Assembly (NCBI RefSeq): GCF_014193425.1
Contig: NZ_JACHZG010000001.1
Coordinates: 3,596,001-3,660,000 of the forward strand
DNA: 64,000 nt
Direction of reading: 5' to 3'
From: Microlunatus antarcticus
GTDB taxonomy: Bacteria; Actinomycetota; Actinomycetes; Propionibacteriales; Propionibacteriaceae
In this document: piece by piece, positions 9,546-18,246 of the stretch
How positions within the stretch are numbered: position 1 is the stretch's first letter
Layout: every line of letters begins with the position of its first letter
The notes under the pieces: model-generated
Databases searched by the model: none
The model's input: only the letters and a program-made list of their open reading frames with translations
Told to the model about the DNA's origin: nothing
Position numbers and translations under genes: made by a program

Positions 9546-10401
9546 CCTCGCCCCGCGTACACCCGGCACTCGTGTCCGGACCGTCCGGTCCCCCTCGCGG
9601 CTGCGCTGGCCGTTGCGGATCGCGGTCGTCGTCTACCTCGCGCTGCTGGTCATCTGGCCGGTCGGGATCGTCGCGGCCAAGACGTTCGAGCGCGGGCTGG
9701 GCCCGGTGCTGGACGCCCTCGGCCAGCCCGAGGTGCTCTTCGCCTTCGAGCTGACCGTGGCGAACGCCTTCTGGGCGGTGCTGATCAACACGGTCTTCGG
9801 CGTCGGCGTCTCGCTGCTCCTGGTCCGCTACCAGTTCCCCGGCCGGCGCGCGCTGTCGGCGCTGGTCGACCTCCCCCTCTCGGTCTCGCCGGTCGTCGTC
9901 GGCCTCGCGCTGCTGCTCGTCTACTCCGGACGCACGGGCTGGTTCGGGCCGACCCTGGAGTCGCTCGGGCTGCAGGTGATCTACGCCCAGCCGGGGATGA
10001 TCATGGCCACCGCGTTCGTCAGCCTGCCGCTGGTCATCCGCGAGGTCGTCCCGGTGCTCCACGAGATCGGGATCGAGCAGGAGCAGGCGGCGAGCAGCCT
10101 CGGCGCCACCCCGCTGCAGACGTTCCTGCGGATCACGCTGCCCGCGATCCGCTGGGCCCTCCTCTACGGCGTCGTCCTGAGCCTCGCCCGCTCGCTCGGC
10201 GAGTACGGCGCGGTCAAGGTCGTCTCGGGCGGCGTCGCCCTGCGCACCCAGACCGCGACGCTGCTCGTCGAGGAGCGCTACTCCCAGTTCGGCGCGGACA
10301 ACGAGACCGCGGCATACGCGGCCGCCTTCGTCCTGGCCCTCCTCGCCGTCGTCGCGCTGGTCGTCGTGTCCAGCCTGCGCCCCGCCGAGCACGACCGGTG
10401 A
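9538..10401 (+). CDS. cysW: Sulfate ABC transporter permease CysW
   Basis: 287 aa, second permease subunit with about six transmembrane helices. The EAA loop [23 protein letters not shown] and the [17 protein letters not shown] stretch are diagnostic for CysW. The ATG at 9538 lies inside the end of cysT, so the two subunits are probably made in equal amounts by translational coupling. The ATP-binding subunit CysA starts 31 bp downstream. Confidence 0.95.
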   Translation: MADLAPRTPGTRVRTVRSPSRLRWPLRIAVVVYLALLVIWPVGIVAAKTFERGLGPVLDALGQPEVLFAFELTVANAFWAVLINTVFGVGVSLLLVRYQFPGRRALSALVDLPLSVSPVVVGLALLLVYSGRTGWFGPTLESLGLQVIYAQPGMIMATAFVSLPLVIREVVPVLHEIGIEQEQAASSLGATPLQTFLRITLPAIRWALLYGVVLSLARSLGEYGAVKVVSGGVALRTQTATLLVEERYSQFGADNETAAYAAAFVLALLAVVALVVVSSLRPAEHDR

Positions 10402-10432
10402 ACCCCGTCCCGAGGTACGTCATGAGGAACCC

Positions 10433-11446
10433 GTGAGCATCAGGATCAGCGGCGTCAACAAGTCGTTCGGCGACTTCGCGGCGCTCACCGACATCGACCT
10501 CGACCTGCCCAGCGGGCAGCTCACCGCGCTGCTCGGCCCGAGCGGCGGCGGCAAGTCGACCCTGCTCCGGATCATCGCCGGCCTCGAGCTCGGCGACACC
10601 GGCACCGTGGAGATCGAGGGCGTCGACGCAACGCGGCTGCCCGCCCGCAAGCGCAACGTCGGCTTCGTCTTCCAGCACTACGCCGCCTTCCGCCACATGA
10701 GCGTCGCCGACAACGTCGGCTTCGGGCTCCGGATCCGCAAGCGTCCCAAGGCCGAGATCGCCGCCCGCACGCAGGAGATGCTGGAGCTGGTGCACCTCGC
10801 GCAGTTCGCCGACCGGCTGCCGGCCCAGCTCTCCGGCGGGCAGCGGCAGCGGATGGCGCTCGCCCGCGCCCTGGCCATCGAGCCGACCGTGCTGCTGCTC
10901 GACGAGCCCTTCGGGGCCCTCGACGCCAAGGTGCGCAAGGAGCTGCGGGACTGGCTCAGGCGCCTGCACGACGAGGTCAGCGTGACGACCGTGTTCGTCA
11001 CGCACGACCAGGAGGAGGCCCTCGAGGTCGCCGACCGGATCGTCGTGATCAACAACGGGCGGGTCGAGCAGGAGGGGACGCCGGACCAGCTCTACGACGA
11101 GCCCGCGGGCGAGTTCGTCATGGGCTTCCTGGGCCCGGTCACGACGCTGCAGGGCCACCTCGTCCGGCCGCACGACCTGGAGGTCGAGACGCACCCCTTC
11201 GGGGCCGCCGTCGCCGGCCACGTCGAGCGCCTCACCCGCATCGGCTTCGAGGTCCGCCTCGACGTCTCCGTCGCCGGCGAACCGGTCCCCGTCCTCGTCA
11301 CGCTGACGCGGGCCGACGCGGCCCGCAAGGCCCTCGCCGAGGGCAGCGACGTGTGGATCCTCCCGGTCCCGGGCGCCTCGCGCGTGGCCATCACCGGGCA
11401 GGTCCCGCTCGCCGCCGAGGACGACCTGGCGGCTCCCGCTCGCTGA
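10433..11446 (+). CDS. cysA: Sulfate ABC transporter ATP-binding protein CysA
   Basis: 337 aa cytoplasmic ATPase that powers sulfate/thiosulfate uptake. Walker [10 protein letters not shown] (residues 35-43), Q-loop VFQHYAAF, signature [15 protein letters not shown], Walker [14 protein letters not shown] and H-loop VTHDQ are all intact. The C-terminal 100 residues form the regulatory TOBE-like domain seen in CysA. The GTG start follows GAGGAAC at good spacing. Last gene of the four-gene sulfate operon. Confidence 0.96.
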   Translation: MSIRISGVNKSFGDFAALTDIDLDLPSGQLTALLGPSGGGKSTLLRIIAGLELGDTGTVEIEGVDATRLPARKRNVGFVFQHYAAFRHMSVADNVGFGLRIRKRPKAEIAARTQEMLELVHLAQFADRLPAQLSGGQRQRMALARALAIEPTVLLLDEPFGALDAKVRKELRDWLRRLHDEVSVTTVFVTHDQEEALEVADRIVVINNGRVEQEGTPDQLYDEPAGEFVMGFLGPVTTLQGHLVRPHDLEVETHPFGAAVAGHVERLTRIGFEVRLDVSVAGEPVPVLVTLTRADAARKALAEGSDVWILPVPGASRVAITGQVPLAAEDDLAAPAR

Positions 11447-11493
11447 GGTCCGAAGGACGGGAACCACAGGCCCTCTGCCGGACACTACGGGGC

Positions 11494-12114
11494 ATGGGTC
11501 AACCAGGGCCGCTGCCGGCCGCGGCGCACACCGCAGCCGAGGAAGAGCACGACCTCGCGCTCTGGTCGCAGGTCCGCTCGGCCGATGCCGACGCGCTGAC
11601 GGCGCTGTTCGACCGCCACGCGCGAGCGGTCTACAACTTCGCCTTCCGCCGCACCGCGTCCTGGTCCAACGCCGAAGACATCACGCAGGCCACGTTCCTC
11701 ACGCTCTGGCGACGGGCGGCGGCGGGTGATCTGCCCGAGCTGGAGCATCTGACCGCCCTGCCCTGGCTGTTGGGTGTGGCGGACCACGAGCACCGCGGGA
11801 TCTACCGCAGCCTGATGCGGCGTCGACGCCTCCAGGTCAGGCTCGAAGGGGTCCACGACCACACCTCGGAGGACCCGGCGGAAGCGGTCACCGACCGGCT
11901 CGACGACGAGCGTCGGATGGCGGCCGTGCGGCGAGCGGTCAGCGTTCTTCCGACCCACCAGCGGATCGTGGTGGAGCTCGTCGTCTGGTCGCACCTGACC
12001 ACGAAGGAGGCCGCTGCCGCGCTCGGGGTCGCCGAGGGCACGGTCAAGTCGAGGTTGTCGCGGGCAAGGACCCGGCTGGGGCTCCAGCTGGACCAACCGG
12101 AGGAGGAACGATGA
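11494..12114 (+). CDS. ECF-like RNA polymerase sigma factor
   Basis: 206 aa. Sigma region 2 (about 30-95: DALTALFDRHARAVYNFAFRRT ... NAEDITQATFLTLWRR) and sigma region 4 with a helix-turn-helix (about 150-200: LPTHQRIVVELVVW, TTKEAAAALGVAEGTVKSRLSRAR) are clear. The ATG at 11494 directly precedes MGQPGPLP; an upstream in-frame GTG would add a disordered segment overlapping the cysA end. The TGA overlaps the ATG of the next gene (ATGA at 12111), so the two are coupled. Its trigger is unknown. Confidence 0.9.
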   Translation: MGQPGPLPAAAHTAAEEEHDLALWSQVRSADADALTALFDRHARAVYNFAFRRTASWSNAEDITQATFLTLWRRAAAGDLPELEHLTALPWLLGVADHEHRGIYRSLMRRRRLQVRLEGVHDHTSEDPAEAVTDRLDDERRMAAVRRAVSVLPTHQRIVVELVVWSHLTTKEAAAALGVAEGTVKSRLSRARTRLGLQLDQPEEER

Positions 12115-12932
12115 GCATCCGCCTGGACCTGCCGCCCGAGCGGGATCTTCCCGCCGGTCGCCGGCTGGTCATCCGCAGCCAGCTGCTGCAGACCACGCTT
12201 CCACCGCGCCGCCGGCTCCGGGTCCGGATCCTCGCGGTGGTGGTGCCTCTGGCCGTCCTCGTCCTCGTCCTCGGGTTCGGCCTCACCCGACCGTGGTCCT
12301 CGGGCGTCGCCGTACCCGCCTCGCCGCCGAGCACCGCCGACGGCCCGACCCGGGGCACCGGACCGGCACTGGCGATCCCGTCCGCCACCCCGATCGACCG
12401 CGGCACGCTCGACGCCTCCACGCGTCAGCAGGTGGCCGCGCGTTGCGCCGAGAGTGCCGGCGACCTCGCCGTTGCCGAGGTCCTGTTCGCTCGCCGTACG
12501 TCGATCGACGGGAACGTGATGATCTGGACTGGCCGAGGTGGGCGGACCACTCTCTGCACGGACAGCGCGCTCGCCCAGATCTCGTCCACGAGCTCTGAGC
12601 GCCACCCGCTGCCCCGCGCCAGCACCGGCCGGCCCGTCGTGCGGCTGTTCCCTCCCGACCCGCTCGCCAGCACCGGCGCAGGTCGGGACTACACCTCGGC
12701 CGGTACGGCCTACAGCGTCGCGCCGGAGGTGGCGAGCCTGCAGATGCGTCTGGTGGTCCGCGGCCGACCCGGTGCGTGGTTCGAGGCCAGCCGGTCAGGC
12801 GACCTCGCGTGGAGCAGCGCCCGCGTCGACACCGCCGTCCCCGGCTCGAGGATCGACAGCGACCTGAGGGTCGAGGACCGGGCCTTCGACGCCGACGGCC
12901 ACGAGCTGACGATCGACCGCACGCCCCGATGA
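12111..12932 (+). CDS. Membrane-anchored partner of the adjacent sigma factor, unknown function
   Basis: 273 aa. A short cytoplasmic N-terminus (about 40 residues, DLPAGRRLVIRSQLL) is followed by one transmembrane helix (about 43-63) and a secreted domain of about 200 residues containing Cys at about 118 and 145. Position and topology (start coupled to the sigma gene by ATGA, strong GGAGGAAC site) suggest an anti-sigma role, but the N-terminus lacks the HxxxCxxC zinc motif of ZAS-type anti-sigma factors. It may belong with the sigma-linked CU044_5270-type proteins, though shorter. Function is inference only. Confidence 0.7.
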   Translation: MSIRLDLPPERDLPAGRRLVIRSQLLQTTLPPRRRLRVRILAVVVPLAVLVLVLGFGLTRPWSSGVAVPASPPSTADGPTRGTGPALAIPSATPIDRGTLDASTRQQVAARCAESAGDLAVAEVLFARRTSIDGNVMIWTGRGGRTTLCTDSALAQISSTSSERHPLPRASTGRPVVRLFPPDPLASTGAGRDYTSAGTAYSVAPEVASLQMRLVVRGRPGAWFEASRSGDLAWSSARVDTAVPGSRIDSDLRVEDRAFDADGHELTIDRTPR

Positions 12933-12963
12933 GCGAGGCGACGACAACCGTGGACAGGTCCCG

Positions 12964-13959
12964 ATGACCTCAGCGAGCCCCGACGTGGAGGTCGTCGCCC
13001 GTCGCTACCGGGGCTTCGCGGTCGCGACCCGGGGCCAGTCCGCCTGCTTCGAGGCGTGGTCGCGCGGCGTGGCCGACGACCCAGCCATGCTGGCCTGGCT
13101 CGTCGATCTCCCCCGCGAGAAGCAGCAGCCGAACCTCGTCTTCGCCGCGGCCCGGTGGCACGGCGTACCCGCGCCCGGACCGTACGCGGCGTTGCGCGAC
13201 GCGCTGCTCGGCGACGACGGCGCGATCCGCGGAACCATCCTGACCCGGTCCACGCAGACGAACGAGGTCGGCCGGCTCGCGACCCTGGCCCCGGTGCTCG
13301 CGCTGCTGCAGGAGGAGGCGGGGCGACCGCTGGCCCTGCTCGAGGTGGGTGCCAGCGCCGGCCTGTGCCTCTACCCGGACCGCTACGACTACGCCTGGCC
13401 GCCGCTCGGGGCACTCTCCGGCAGCGGCGGACCCGTGCTGACGGCCTCGGCGGCCGGGCCGCTGCCGGTGCCCGGACGGCCCGTCGAGGTGGCGTGGCGC
13501 GGCGGCATCGACCTCGCCCCCGTCGACGTCTTCGACGACCGGGCGGTCGCCTGGCTGGAGACGTGCGTGTGGCCGGAGCAGGAGGAACGGCGCGCGCGGC
13601 TGCGTACGGCGGTCGCGATCGCCCGCACCGATCCGCCGCACCTCGTGCCCGGCGACCTCTTCGACCTCGTGCACGACCAGGTCTTGGCCGCCGCGGGGCG
13701 CGGGCCGGTCGTCGTCTTCCACACCGCGGTCGCCCTCTACCTCTCCCGCCCGCAGCGGGAGACGTTCGTCGAGACGATGCTCGACCTGGTGCGTGCCGGG
13801 GCGTGCCGCTGGGTCAGCAACGAGCAGCAGGACATCCTGCCGAGCGTGACGGCCACGGCGACGGAGCAGCCGGACGACTGGCTCTCGTTCGTGCTCGGTG
13901 TCGACGGCCAGGCCGTCGCACTCACCCACCAGCACGGCGCCGGGATCCGGTGGCTCTGA
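12964..13959 (+). CDS. DUF2332 domain protein
   Basis: 331 aa. Matches the DUF2332 family along its length: an N-terminal FEAWSRGVADDPAMLAWL helix, then TQTNEVGRLATLAPVL, LEVGASAGLCLYPDRYDYAW in the middle and a C-terminal VFHTAVALYLS ... WVSNEQQDILP. The central ExGASAGL motif resembles motif I of Rossmann methyltransferases, but no SAM-dependent activity is established for the family to my knowledge. It starts 31 bp after the preceding membrane protein and may share its transcript. Confidence 0.85.
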   Translation: MTSASPDVEVVARRYRGFAVATRGQSACFEAWSRGVADDPAMLAWLVDLPREKQQPNLVFAAARWHGVPAPGPYAALRDALLGDDGAIRGTILTRSTQTNEVGRLATLAPVLALLQEEAGRPLALLEVGASAGLCLYPDRYDYAWPPLGALSGSGGPVLTASAAGPLPVPGRPVEVAWRGGIDLAPVDVFDDRAVAWLETCVWPEQEERRARLRTAVAIARTDPPHLVPGDLFDLVHDQVLAAAGRGPVVVFHTAVALYLSRPQRETFVETMLDLVRAGACRWVSNEQQDILPSVTATATEQPDDWLSFVLGVDGQAVALTHQHGAGIRWL

Positions 13960-14035
13960 GCTCGTCCGTCAGGATCGGCGCGAATCCGACCGCGTCTGCC
14001 CGGTCAGATCCGCACCGATGTCGCGGTGGTGCCTC

Positions 14036-14209
14036 TCAGTCGTCGTCCCACTTGTCGGCGGACTCGTTGCGCTGCTGCACCGTCTCCAGCGCGTGCTCCG
14101 CCTCCTCGCGGGAGGGGTAGGGGCCGAGCCGGTCGGCCGCCTTGCCCGCCTTGTCGTCCTGCACCACCTGCTTGGTGCTCAGGTCGAACCACCAGTCGCC
14201 GTCGGCCAT
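14036..14209 (-). CDS. Small SPOR-like protein (57 aa)
   Basis: 57 aa: [17 protein letters not shown], then [20 protein letters not shown] and an acidic tail. The pattern of a WW motif, RLGPYxSxEEAExAL and a short charged end is a recurring small actinobacterial protein, often found next to methionine aminopeptidase. The [14 protein letters not shown] stretch resembles one repeat of a SPOR (peptidoglycan-binding) fold but lacks a signal peptide. It is divergent from map, with about 90 bp between starts. The ATG at 14209 is chosen because the upstream extension is Arg-rich and out of character. Confidence 0.75.
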   Translation of the reverse strand: MADGDWWFDLSTKQVVQDDKAGKAADRLGPYPSREEAEHALETVQQRNESADKWDDD

Positions 14210-14298
14210 GTCAGACCCTCCGTCCGGCGGCCGGGCGCCGCCTCTCCCGGCGCACGCTACCGCCCGCCCGTCCGGGCTCCGCACGTAGCATCGACGCC

Positions 14299-15150
14299 GT
14301 GCCGACCGCCGTGCAGCCCGCTCCCGTGTCCGCCGTCCGGAGCGTCCCCGGGTCGATCCCGAGGCCCGAGTACGTCGGCCACCCGGGCCCCACCCCCTAC
14401 GACGGCCCGGACGTGCAGACACCCGAGACGATCGAGCGCATGCGGGTCGCCGCCCGCATCGCGGCCCAGGCCATGCGGGCGGCGTCGGAGGCCATCGCGC
14501 CCGGCGTCACGACCGACGAGCTCGACCGCGTGGCCCACGAGTTCATGCTCGACCACGGGGCGTACCCCTCGACGCTGGGCTACCGCGGCTTCCCGAAGTC
14601 GTCCTGCACGTCGGTCAACGAGGTCATCTGCCACGGCATCCCGGACGCCCGCCCCCTCGAGGACGGCGACCTGGTCAAGATCGACGTGACCGCGTACAAG
14701 GACGGCGTGCACGGCGACAACTGCGCGACCTACTTCTGCGGCGACGTCGACGAGGAGTCGCGGCTCCTCACCGAACGCACCCGGGCCGCGCTGGACCGGG
14801 CGATCAAGGCCGTGCGGCCGGGGCGCCAGGTGAACGTGCTCGGCCGGGTGATCGAGACGTACGCGAAGCGCTTCGGCTACGGCGTCGTGAAGGACTACAC
14901 GGGCCACGGGGTGCACACCGCGTTCCACTCCGGGCTGGTGATCCCGCACTACGACGAGCCCCACTACGACACCGTGATCGAGCCCGGGATGACCTTCACC
15001 ATCGAGCCGATGATCACCCTCGGCAGCGGCGACTCGTCGGTGTGGGACGACGACTGGACGGTCGTCACCGTCGACGGCAGCCGCTGCGCGCAGTTCGAGC
15101 ACACGCTGGTCGTCACCGACACCGGCGCCGAGGTGCTGACGCTGCCCTGA
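14299..15150 (+). CDS. map: Methionine aminopeptidase, type I
   Basis: 283 aa; removes the initiator Met from nascent proteins. The five metal ligands are visible: Asp in [11 protein letters not shown], Asp in HGDNCATYF, His in [12 protein letters not shown], Glu in FTIEPMI and Glu in QFEHTLVV. A roughly 35-residue N-terminal extension with [16 protein letters not shown] resembles the proline-rich linker of mycobacterial MapB-type enzymes. The GTG at 14299 fits that extension; longer reading frames upstream are Arg/Ser-rich noise. Monocistronic. Confidence 0.95.
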   Translation: MPTAVQPAPVSAVRSVPGSIPRPEYVGHPGPTPYDGPDVQTPETIERMRVAARIAAQAMRAASEAIAPGVTTDELDRVAHEFMLDHGAYPSTLGYRGFPKSSCTSVNEVICHGIPDARPLEDGDLVKIDVTAYKDGVHGDNCATYFCGDVDEESRLLTERTRAALDRAIKAVRPGRQVNVLGRVIETYAKRFGYGVVKDYTGHGVHTAFHSGLVIPHYDEPHYDTVIEPGMTFTIEPMITLGSGDSSVWDDDWTVVTVDGSRCAQFEHTLVVTDTGAEVLTLP

Positions 15151-15223
15151 GAGGCGGCTGCGGAGCGGCTGTGCTTCCGCCCCCGGGGAGATAGGTCGCG
15201 CGCGACAGAGTCACAATGGGTCC

Positions 15224-16072
15224 ATGACCGAAGTGACCGTCAAGAACGGCCTCCTGACCAGCATCAACCTCCACGTCGAAGACAGCGGCGGCACCGGCCG
15301 CCCGGTCGTCCTGATCCACGGCTGGCCCCTCTCCGGCGAGTCCTGGAGCGAGCAGACCGGCCCGCTCGCCGAGGCCGGCTACCGCGTCGTCACGTACGAC
15401 CGCCGCGGCTTCGGCAGCAGCGACAAGCCGAAGGGCCTCGGCACGTCGGGCTACGACTACGACACCCTCGCCGAGGACCTGCACGGCGTCCTCACCGAGC
15501 TCGACTTGAACGACGTCACCCTCGTCGGCTTCTCGATGGGCGGCGGCGAGGTGGCCCGCTACGCCACCAAGTACGACAACGAGCGCGTGCACAGCGTCGT
15601 CTTCGCCGGCGCCGTCCCGCCGTTCATGGCCAAGTCCGACGACAACCCGGACGGCCCGCTCGATGCCGAGACCGCCGAGATCTTCGAGGCCGGGGTCAAG
15701 AACAGCCGCGAGACGTTCTTCGACCAGTTCGCGACGCAGTTCTTCTCCGCCAACGGGGTGCTGGTCGTCACCGAGGACCAGCGTCAGCAGGCCCTCGCGC
15801 TGGAGGCCCAGGCCGACCACCGCGCCGAGCTCGGCTGCCTCAACGCCTTCGGCACCACGGACTTCCGTGACGACCTGAAGAACATCTCCGTCCCGACCCT
15901 GGTCATCCACGGCGACTCCGACGGCGTCGTCCCCTTCGAGGGCTCGGGCCAGCGCACGCACGCGGCGATCGCGGGCTCCGAGCTCGTCGTCGTCGAGGGC
16001 GGCCCGCACGGCTTCAACGTCAGCCACGCCGGCGAGTTCAACGAGAGCCTGATCGCCTTCCTGGCGAAGTAG
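15224..16072 (+). CDS. Alpha/beta hydrolase (non-haem haloperoxidase-like)
   Basis: 282 aa. Classic alpha/beta-hydrolase layout: oxyanion region HGWPLSGESW, nucleophile elbow VGFSMGGGEVARY (Ser about 106), acid VIHGDSDGVVP (Asp about 228) and His in GGPHGFNVSHAGEFN near the C-terminus. The nearest well-known group is the cofactor-free chloroperoxidase/arylesterase family. Physiological substrate unknown. Followed by a perfect 32-bp palindrome and then rnpB. Confidence 0.9.
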   Translation: MTEVTVKNGLLTSINLHVEDSGGTGRPVVLIHGWPLSGESWSEQTGPLAEAGYRVVTYDRRGFGSSDKPKGLGTSGYDYDTLAEDLHGVLTELDLNDVTLVGFSMGGGEVARYATKYDNERVHSVVFAGAVPPFMAKSDDNPDGPLDAETAEIFEAGVKNSRETFFDQFATQFFSANGVLVVTEDQRQQALALEAQADHRAELGCLNAFGTTDFRDDLKNISVPTLVIHGDSDGVVPFEGSGQRTHAAIAGSELVVVEGGPHGFNVSHAGEFNESLIAFLAK

Positions 16073-16127
16073 TCCCCCGCACGACCGCTGCGGCCGAACA
16101 CGTACGAGACAGCCGCACACGTCCGAG

Positions 16128-16159
16128 ACAGCCGCACAGGTCGCGACCTGTGCGGCTGT
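16128..16159. repeat. Perfect 32-bp palindrome, repeat family B, copy 1
   Basis: Arms ACAGCCGCACAGGTCG and its exact complement meet with no spacer. Related 3' sequence (CGGAGGTACGCGGCTG) follows. Two further copies of this hairpin occur at 28715-28752 and 41811-41846. Lying 55 bp after the hydrolase stop, it can serve as that gene's terminator, although no T-run follows. Confidence 0.8.
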
Positions 16160-16244
16160 CCGCGTCTTCCGCGGCTGCACCGGAGGTACGCGGCTGCAGC
16201 CGGAGATTCGCCGCGACCGTCGGCACCGGGCTAGCCTGCTGCCC

Positions 16245-16656
16245 GGGACGAGTCGGTCAGGCGGTCGCGGCGTACGTGCTCTCAGAGGCGTGCGTCGAGG
16301 AAAGTCCGGACTCCGAAGAGCACGGTGGTGGGTAACGCCCACCCGGGGTGACCCGCGGGACAGTGCCACAGAAAGCAGACCGCCCACCCGCCTCGGCGGC
16401 GTGGGTAAGGGTGAAACGGTGGTGCAAGAGACCACCAGCACCCCCGGTGACGGGGGTGGCTAGGCAAACCCCACCGGGAGCAAGACCAAGAAGGCGCCCT
16501 CCTGCAGAGGAGGACGCCGCGGGAGCGTTCGAGGGCTGCTCGCCCGAGCTCCCGGGTAGGTCGCACCAGGCCGCTGGCAACAGCGGTCGCAGATGGATGA
16601 TCGCCCCCTCCGCTCCGGCGGGGGGACAGAATCCGGCTTATCGACCGACTCGTCCC
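16245..16656 (+). ncRNA. rnpB: RNase P RNA, bacterial class A
   Basis: RNA subunit of ribonuclease P, which matures tRNA 5' ends. Conserved core elements are present in order: GAGGAAAGTCCGGACTCC (16297-16314), ACAGAAAGCAGACCGCC (about 16367-16383), GGTAAGGGTGAAACGGTG and, near the 3' end, AGATGGATGATCGCC and ACAGAATCCGGCTTA. The P1 helix is perfect: GGGACGAGTCGGTC at 16245-16258 pairs with GACCGACTCGTCCC at 16643-16656. The 3' strand of P1 is duplicated 3.5 kb downstream, marking an integration site. Confidence 0.95.
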
Positions 16657-16657
16657 C
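16630..16657 (+). repeat. Left 28-bp direct repeat (putative attL) in rnpB 3' end
   Basis: AATCCGGCTTATCGACCGAC followed by TCGTCCCC. It recurs at 20153-20180 with one mismatch (G to T at the sixth base). It covers the conserved 3' end and the P1 strand of RNase P RNA, so the RNA gene remains intact at this side. Confidence 0.85.
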
Positions 16658-16670
16658 CACCCGGCAGATT

Positions 16671-16687
16671 GAGCGCAGAACGCGCTC
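16671..16687 (+). terminator. Short hairpin after rnpB
   Basis: GAGCGC (16671-16676), a 5-base loop and GCGCTC (16682-16687), 15 bp after the RNase P RNA. There is no T-run. It may end rnpB transcription or be chance in GC-rich DNA. Confidence 0.3.
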
Positions 16688-16697
16688 TGACTAGGCA

Positions 16698-17339
16698 TTG
16701 AACCTATCGCATGCGTGGATTTATGTGCACCTGCGTGCACTTCCGTTCGGTCAACTCCGGTCGTCTCCGCGGGGATGCTTACGGTCACATGCACCTGACG
16801 GTCACCACACGGTCAACGATCTGCAGCTGCTGCGCCGGCTCACCCAGCTCGCCGACGAACCCGCCATGCGCCGCATCGCCCAGGACGTCACCGCCGCGGC
16901 CTCCCGCGCTCACCGCGTCATCGACCGACCCGCCGACCTCTACGCGTACGGGCCTAGCCCCCCGTGCGGCGTGCAGATCGTCCAGGAGCGGATCCACGCC
17001 GACGACCACAGCACGCTCGTCCGCTGCCGCCAGGCCGACTGCGACTACCAGGCCACCGTCGCCGATCACCAGGTCACCCAGCTCGCTCTCCGCGAAGGCA
17101 CCTGGCTCACCCTCACCGAGCTCGTCGGCGCCCTCACCAACGGCGGCGTCCCCGTCACACGCGACCAGATCAAGGACTGGGCCGACCGCGAAGGTCTCCC
17201 CCACGAGAAGCGCGCCCGCACCCGCTGGATCCACGGCCACGTCCAGAAGAACGAGGTCTGGACCTACCGCGTCGGCGAGGTTCGTGACCTCGCCCCGCGA
17301 GCTCAAGAACGACGGAAGCGGACGGCACTTAGCACCTGA
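16698..17339 (+). CDS. Phage-type Zn-ribbon and helix-turn-helix protein
   Basis: 213 aa from TTG at 16698; GTG at 16725 is an alternative, and coding character is clear only from about 16810 (NDLQLLRRLTQLADEPAMRR). A central segment with Cys/His pairs (PPCGVQ ... RCRQADCDYQATV) looks like a degenerate zinc ribbon. The C-terminal part (LTNGGVPVTRDQIKDWADRE ... WTYRVGEVRDLA) looks like a MerR/excisionase-type winged helix-turn-helix. Such proteins occur in actinobacterial integrative elements and prophages. Its place beside the left attachment repeat fits a regulatory or excision role; the N-terminus may be truncated by the insertion. The 3' end overlaps the convergent HNH gene by 37 bp. Confidence 0.65.
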   Translation: MNLSHAWIYVHLRALPFGQLRSSPRGCLRSHAPDGHHTVNDLQLLRRLTQLADEPAMRRIAQDVTAAASRAHRVIDRPADLYAYGPSPPCGVQIVQERIHADDHSTLVRCRQADCDYQATVADHQVTQLALREGTWLTLTELVGALTNGGVPVTRDQIKDWADREGLPHEKRARTRWIHGHVQKNEVWTYRVGEVRDLAPRAQERRKRTALST

Positions 17340-18169
17340 CGCATCCAGCCGCGGCGTCTGCGGAGTGCTTTGAGATCAGTGCGCCACTCGTGTCCTTCAA
17401 ACGCTTCAGGCGGATGGTCCCAGGACTGCCGTAAAGCTTGTGCCTCACGCGCGTACACCCCTCGTCGTGGCGGCCACATCACAGCCGACTGCGTAGACGG
17501 CCAAAGCTGGACGAGGCGCTTGTCGGTCTGCGGAAGCTCAAAGGCAACCGTCGCCGGGCTGGAGAGCCCCGCTGCGTCAAGGCTGACGGTCTCCCTCGAC
17601 CCCCTGACGTCAAATGGGATGACAAGTTCCCAGATCACTAACCCCAACTGTGTGACTTGCTTGTGCCGAGCGCGGCCCAAACGAGCAGGAACAGGCGCAA
17701 ACCGCGAGACCAGAGGCTTGTCCTTGAAGGGGGCGAACAACCCTGCCCGGACGCTCGCCCGCGGCATCAAGTCTCGGTCTAGCAGCATCTGCTGCAAGAC
17801 CAATCTGAGCACGTCGTCAATCTCCGATGTAGCGCCACCGATCGCGCGGCGCTCAGCATCGCCGGTCAAGCGGAGGACCAGTCCGGTCTTCACCATCCAT
17901 CGCACTGCTAAGAACTGATCACGATCGGACAGCAAAAATCGGTCTCCCGCAATCAGGCGTTCCATGACCGGCCTTCCTGGCTCCTCGAAGGCCAGGTTCA
18001 GCCCTGAGTTGCATGGACCGCAGATGTACCTCCACGGGTTCGCTGGCAAGTTCGTCTCCGTTGGGGGAAAGCTCCTCTTCAGCACAGTTCGAGCCCACTG
18101 CGTGTACACGTGCTCTTTGGTCATCTCGCGCCGTGCACCGCACAGCGGACACCGGCCCTTCTTCGCCAT
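17303..18169 (-). CDS. HNH/treble-clef type putative nuclease
   Basis: 288 aa. The N-terminus has CPLCGARREMTKEHVYTQW followed by YICGPCNSGLN: two CxxC knuckles flanking an EH dyad, the pattern of HNH-type treble-clef nucleases in which the second knuckle reads CxxCN. The remaining 220 residues (about 65-288) are not recognised and end in a basic tail (RRRRGWMRQVLSAVRFRRS). Third positions are less GC-biased than in flanking genes, suggesting horizontal transfer. Island context suggests a defence or mobile-element role; activity is inferred from motif only. Confidence 0.72.
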   Translation of the reverse strand: MAKKGRCPLCGARREMTKEHVYTQWARTVLKRSFPPTETNLPANPWRYICGPCNSGLNLAFEEPGRPVMERLIAGDRFLLSDRDQFLAVRWMVKTGLVLRLTGDAERRAIGGATSEIDDVLRLVLQQMLLDRDLMPRASVRAGLFAPFKDKPLVSRFAPVPARLGRARHKQVTQLGLVIWELVIPFDVRGSRETVSLDAAGLSSPATVAFELPQTDKRLVQLWPSTQSAVMWPPRRGVYAREAQALRQSWDHPPEAFEGHEWRTDLKALRRRRGWMRQVLSAVRFRRS

Positions 18170-18202
18170 TCAGAGAATGGTAGAGGCCACATTGGACGTC
18201 GT

Positions 18203-18237
18203 CAGCGCCCCTCCGCCATCACGGCAGAGGGGCGCTG
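18203..18237 (-). terminator. Hairpin terminator after lipoprotein gene
   Basis: An 11-bp perfect stem (CAGCGCCCCTC at 18203-18213 with GAGGGGCGCTG at 18227-18237) with a 13-base loop lies just beyond the stop of the lipoprotein gene on the minus strand and before the HNH gene start. Confidence 0.55.
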
Positions 18238-18246
18238 TTCTGCGTT

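Noticed and set aside
7478-9562. 694-codon minus-strand open frame across the sulfate transport genes
   Set aside because: The plus strand encodes an intact binding lipoprotein and CysT; the antisense frame has no domain and biased composition.
16128-16159. Transposon terminal inverted repeats for family B palindromes
   Set aside because: The arms are adjacent with no internal gene and there is no target-site duplication I can see.
16711-17373. Overlapping 220-codon frame in the first island gene
   Set aside because: Ser/Thr/Ala/Pro-rich frame-shifted shadow; the 16698 frame has the high-GC third positions and the zinc/HTH motifs.
17370-17918. 182-codon plus-strand frame in the island
   Set aside because: Antisense to the HNH-like gene, with no motif or ribosome site.
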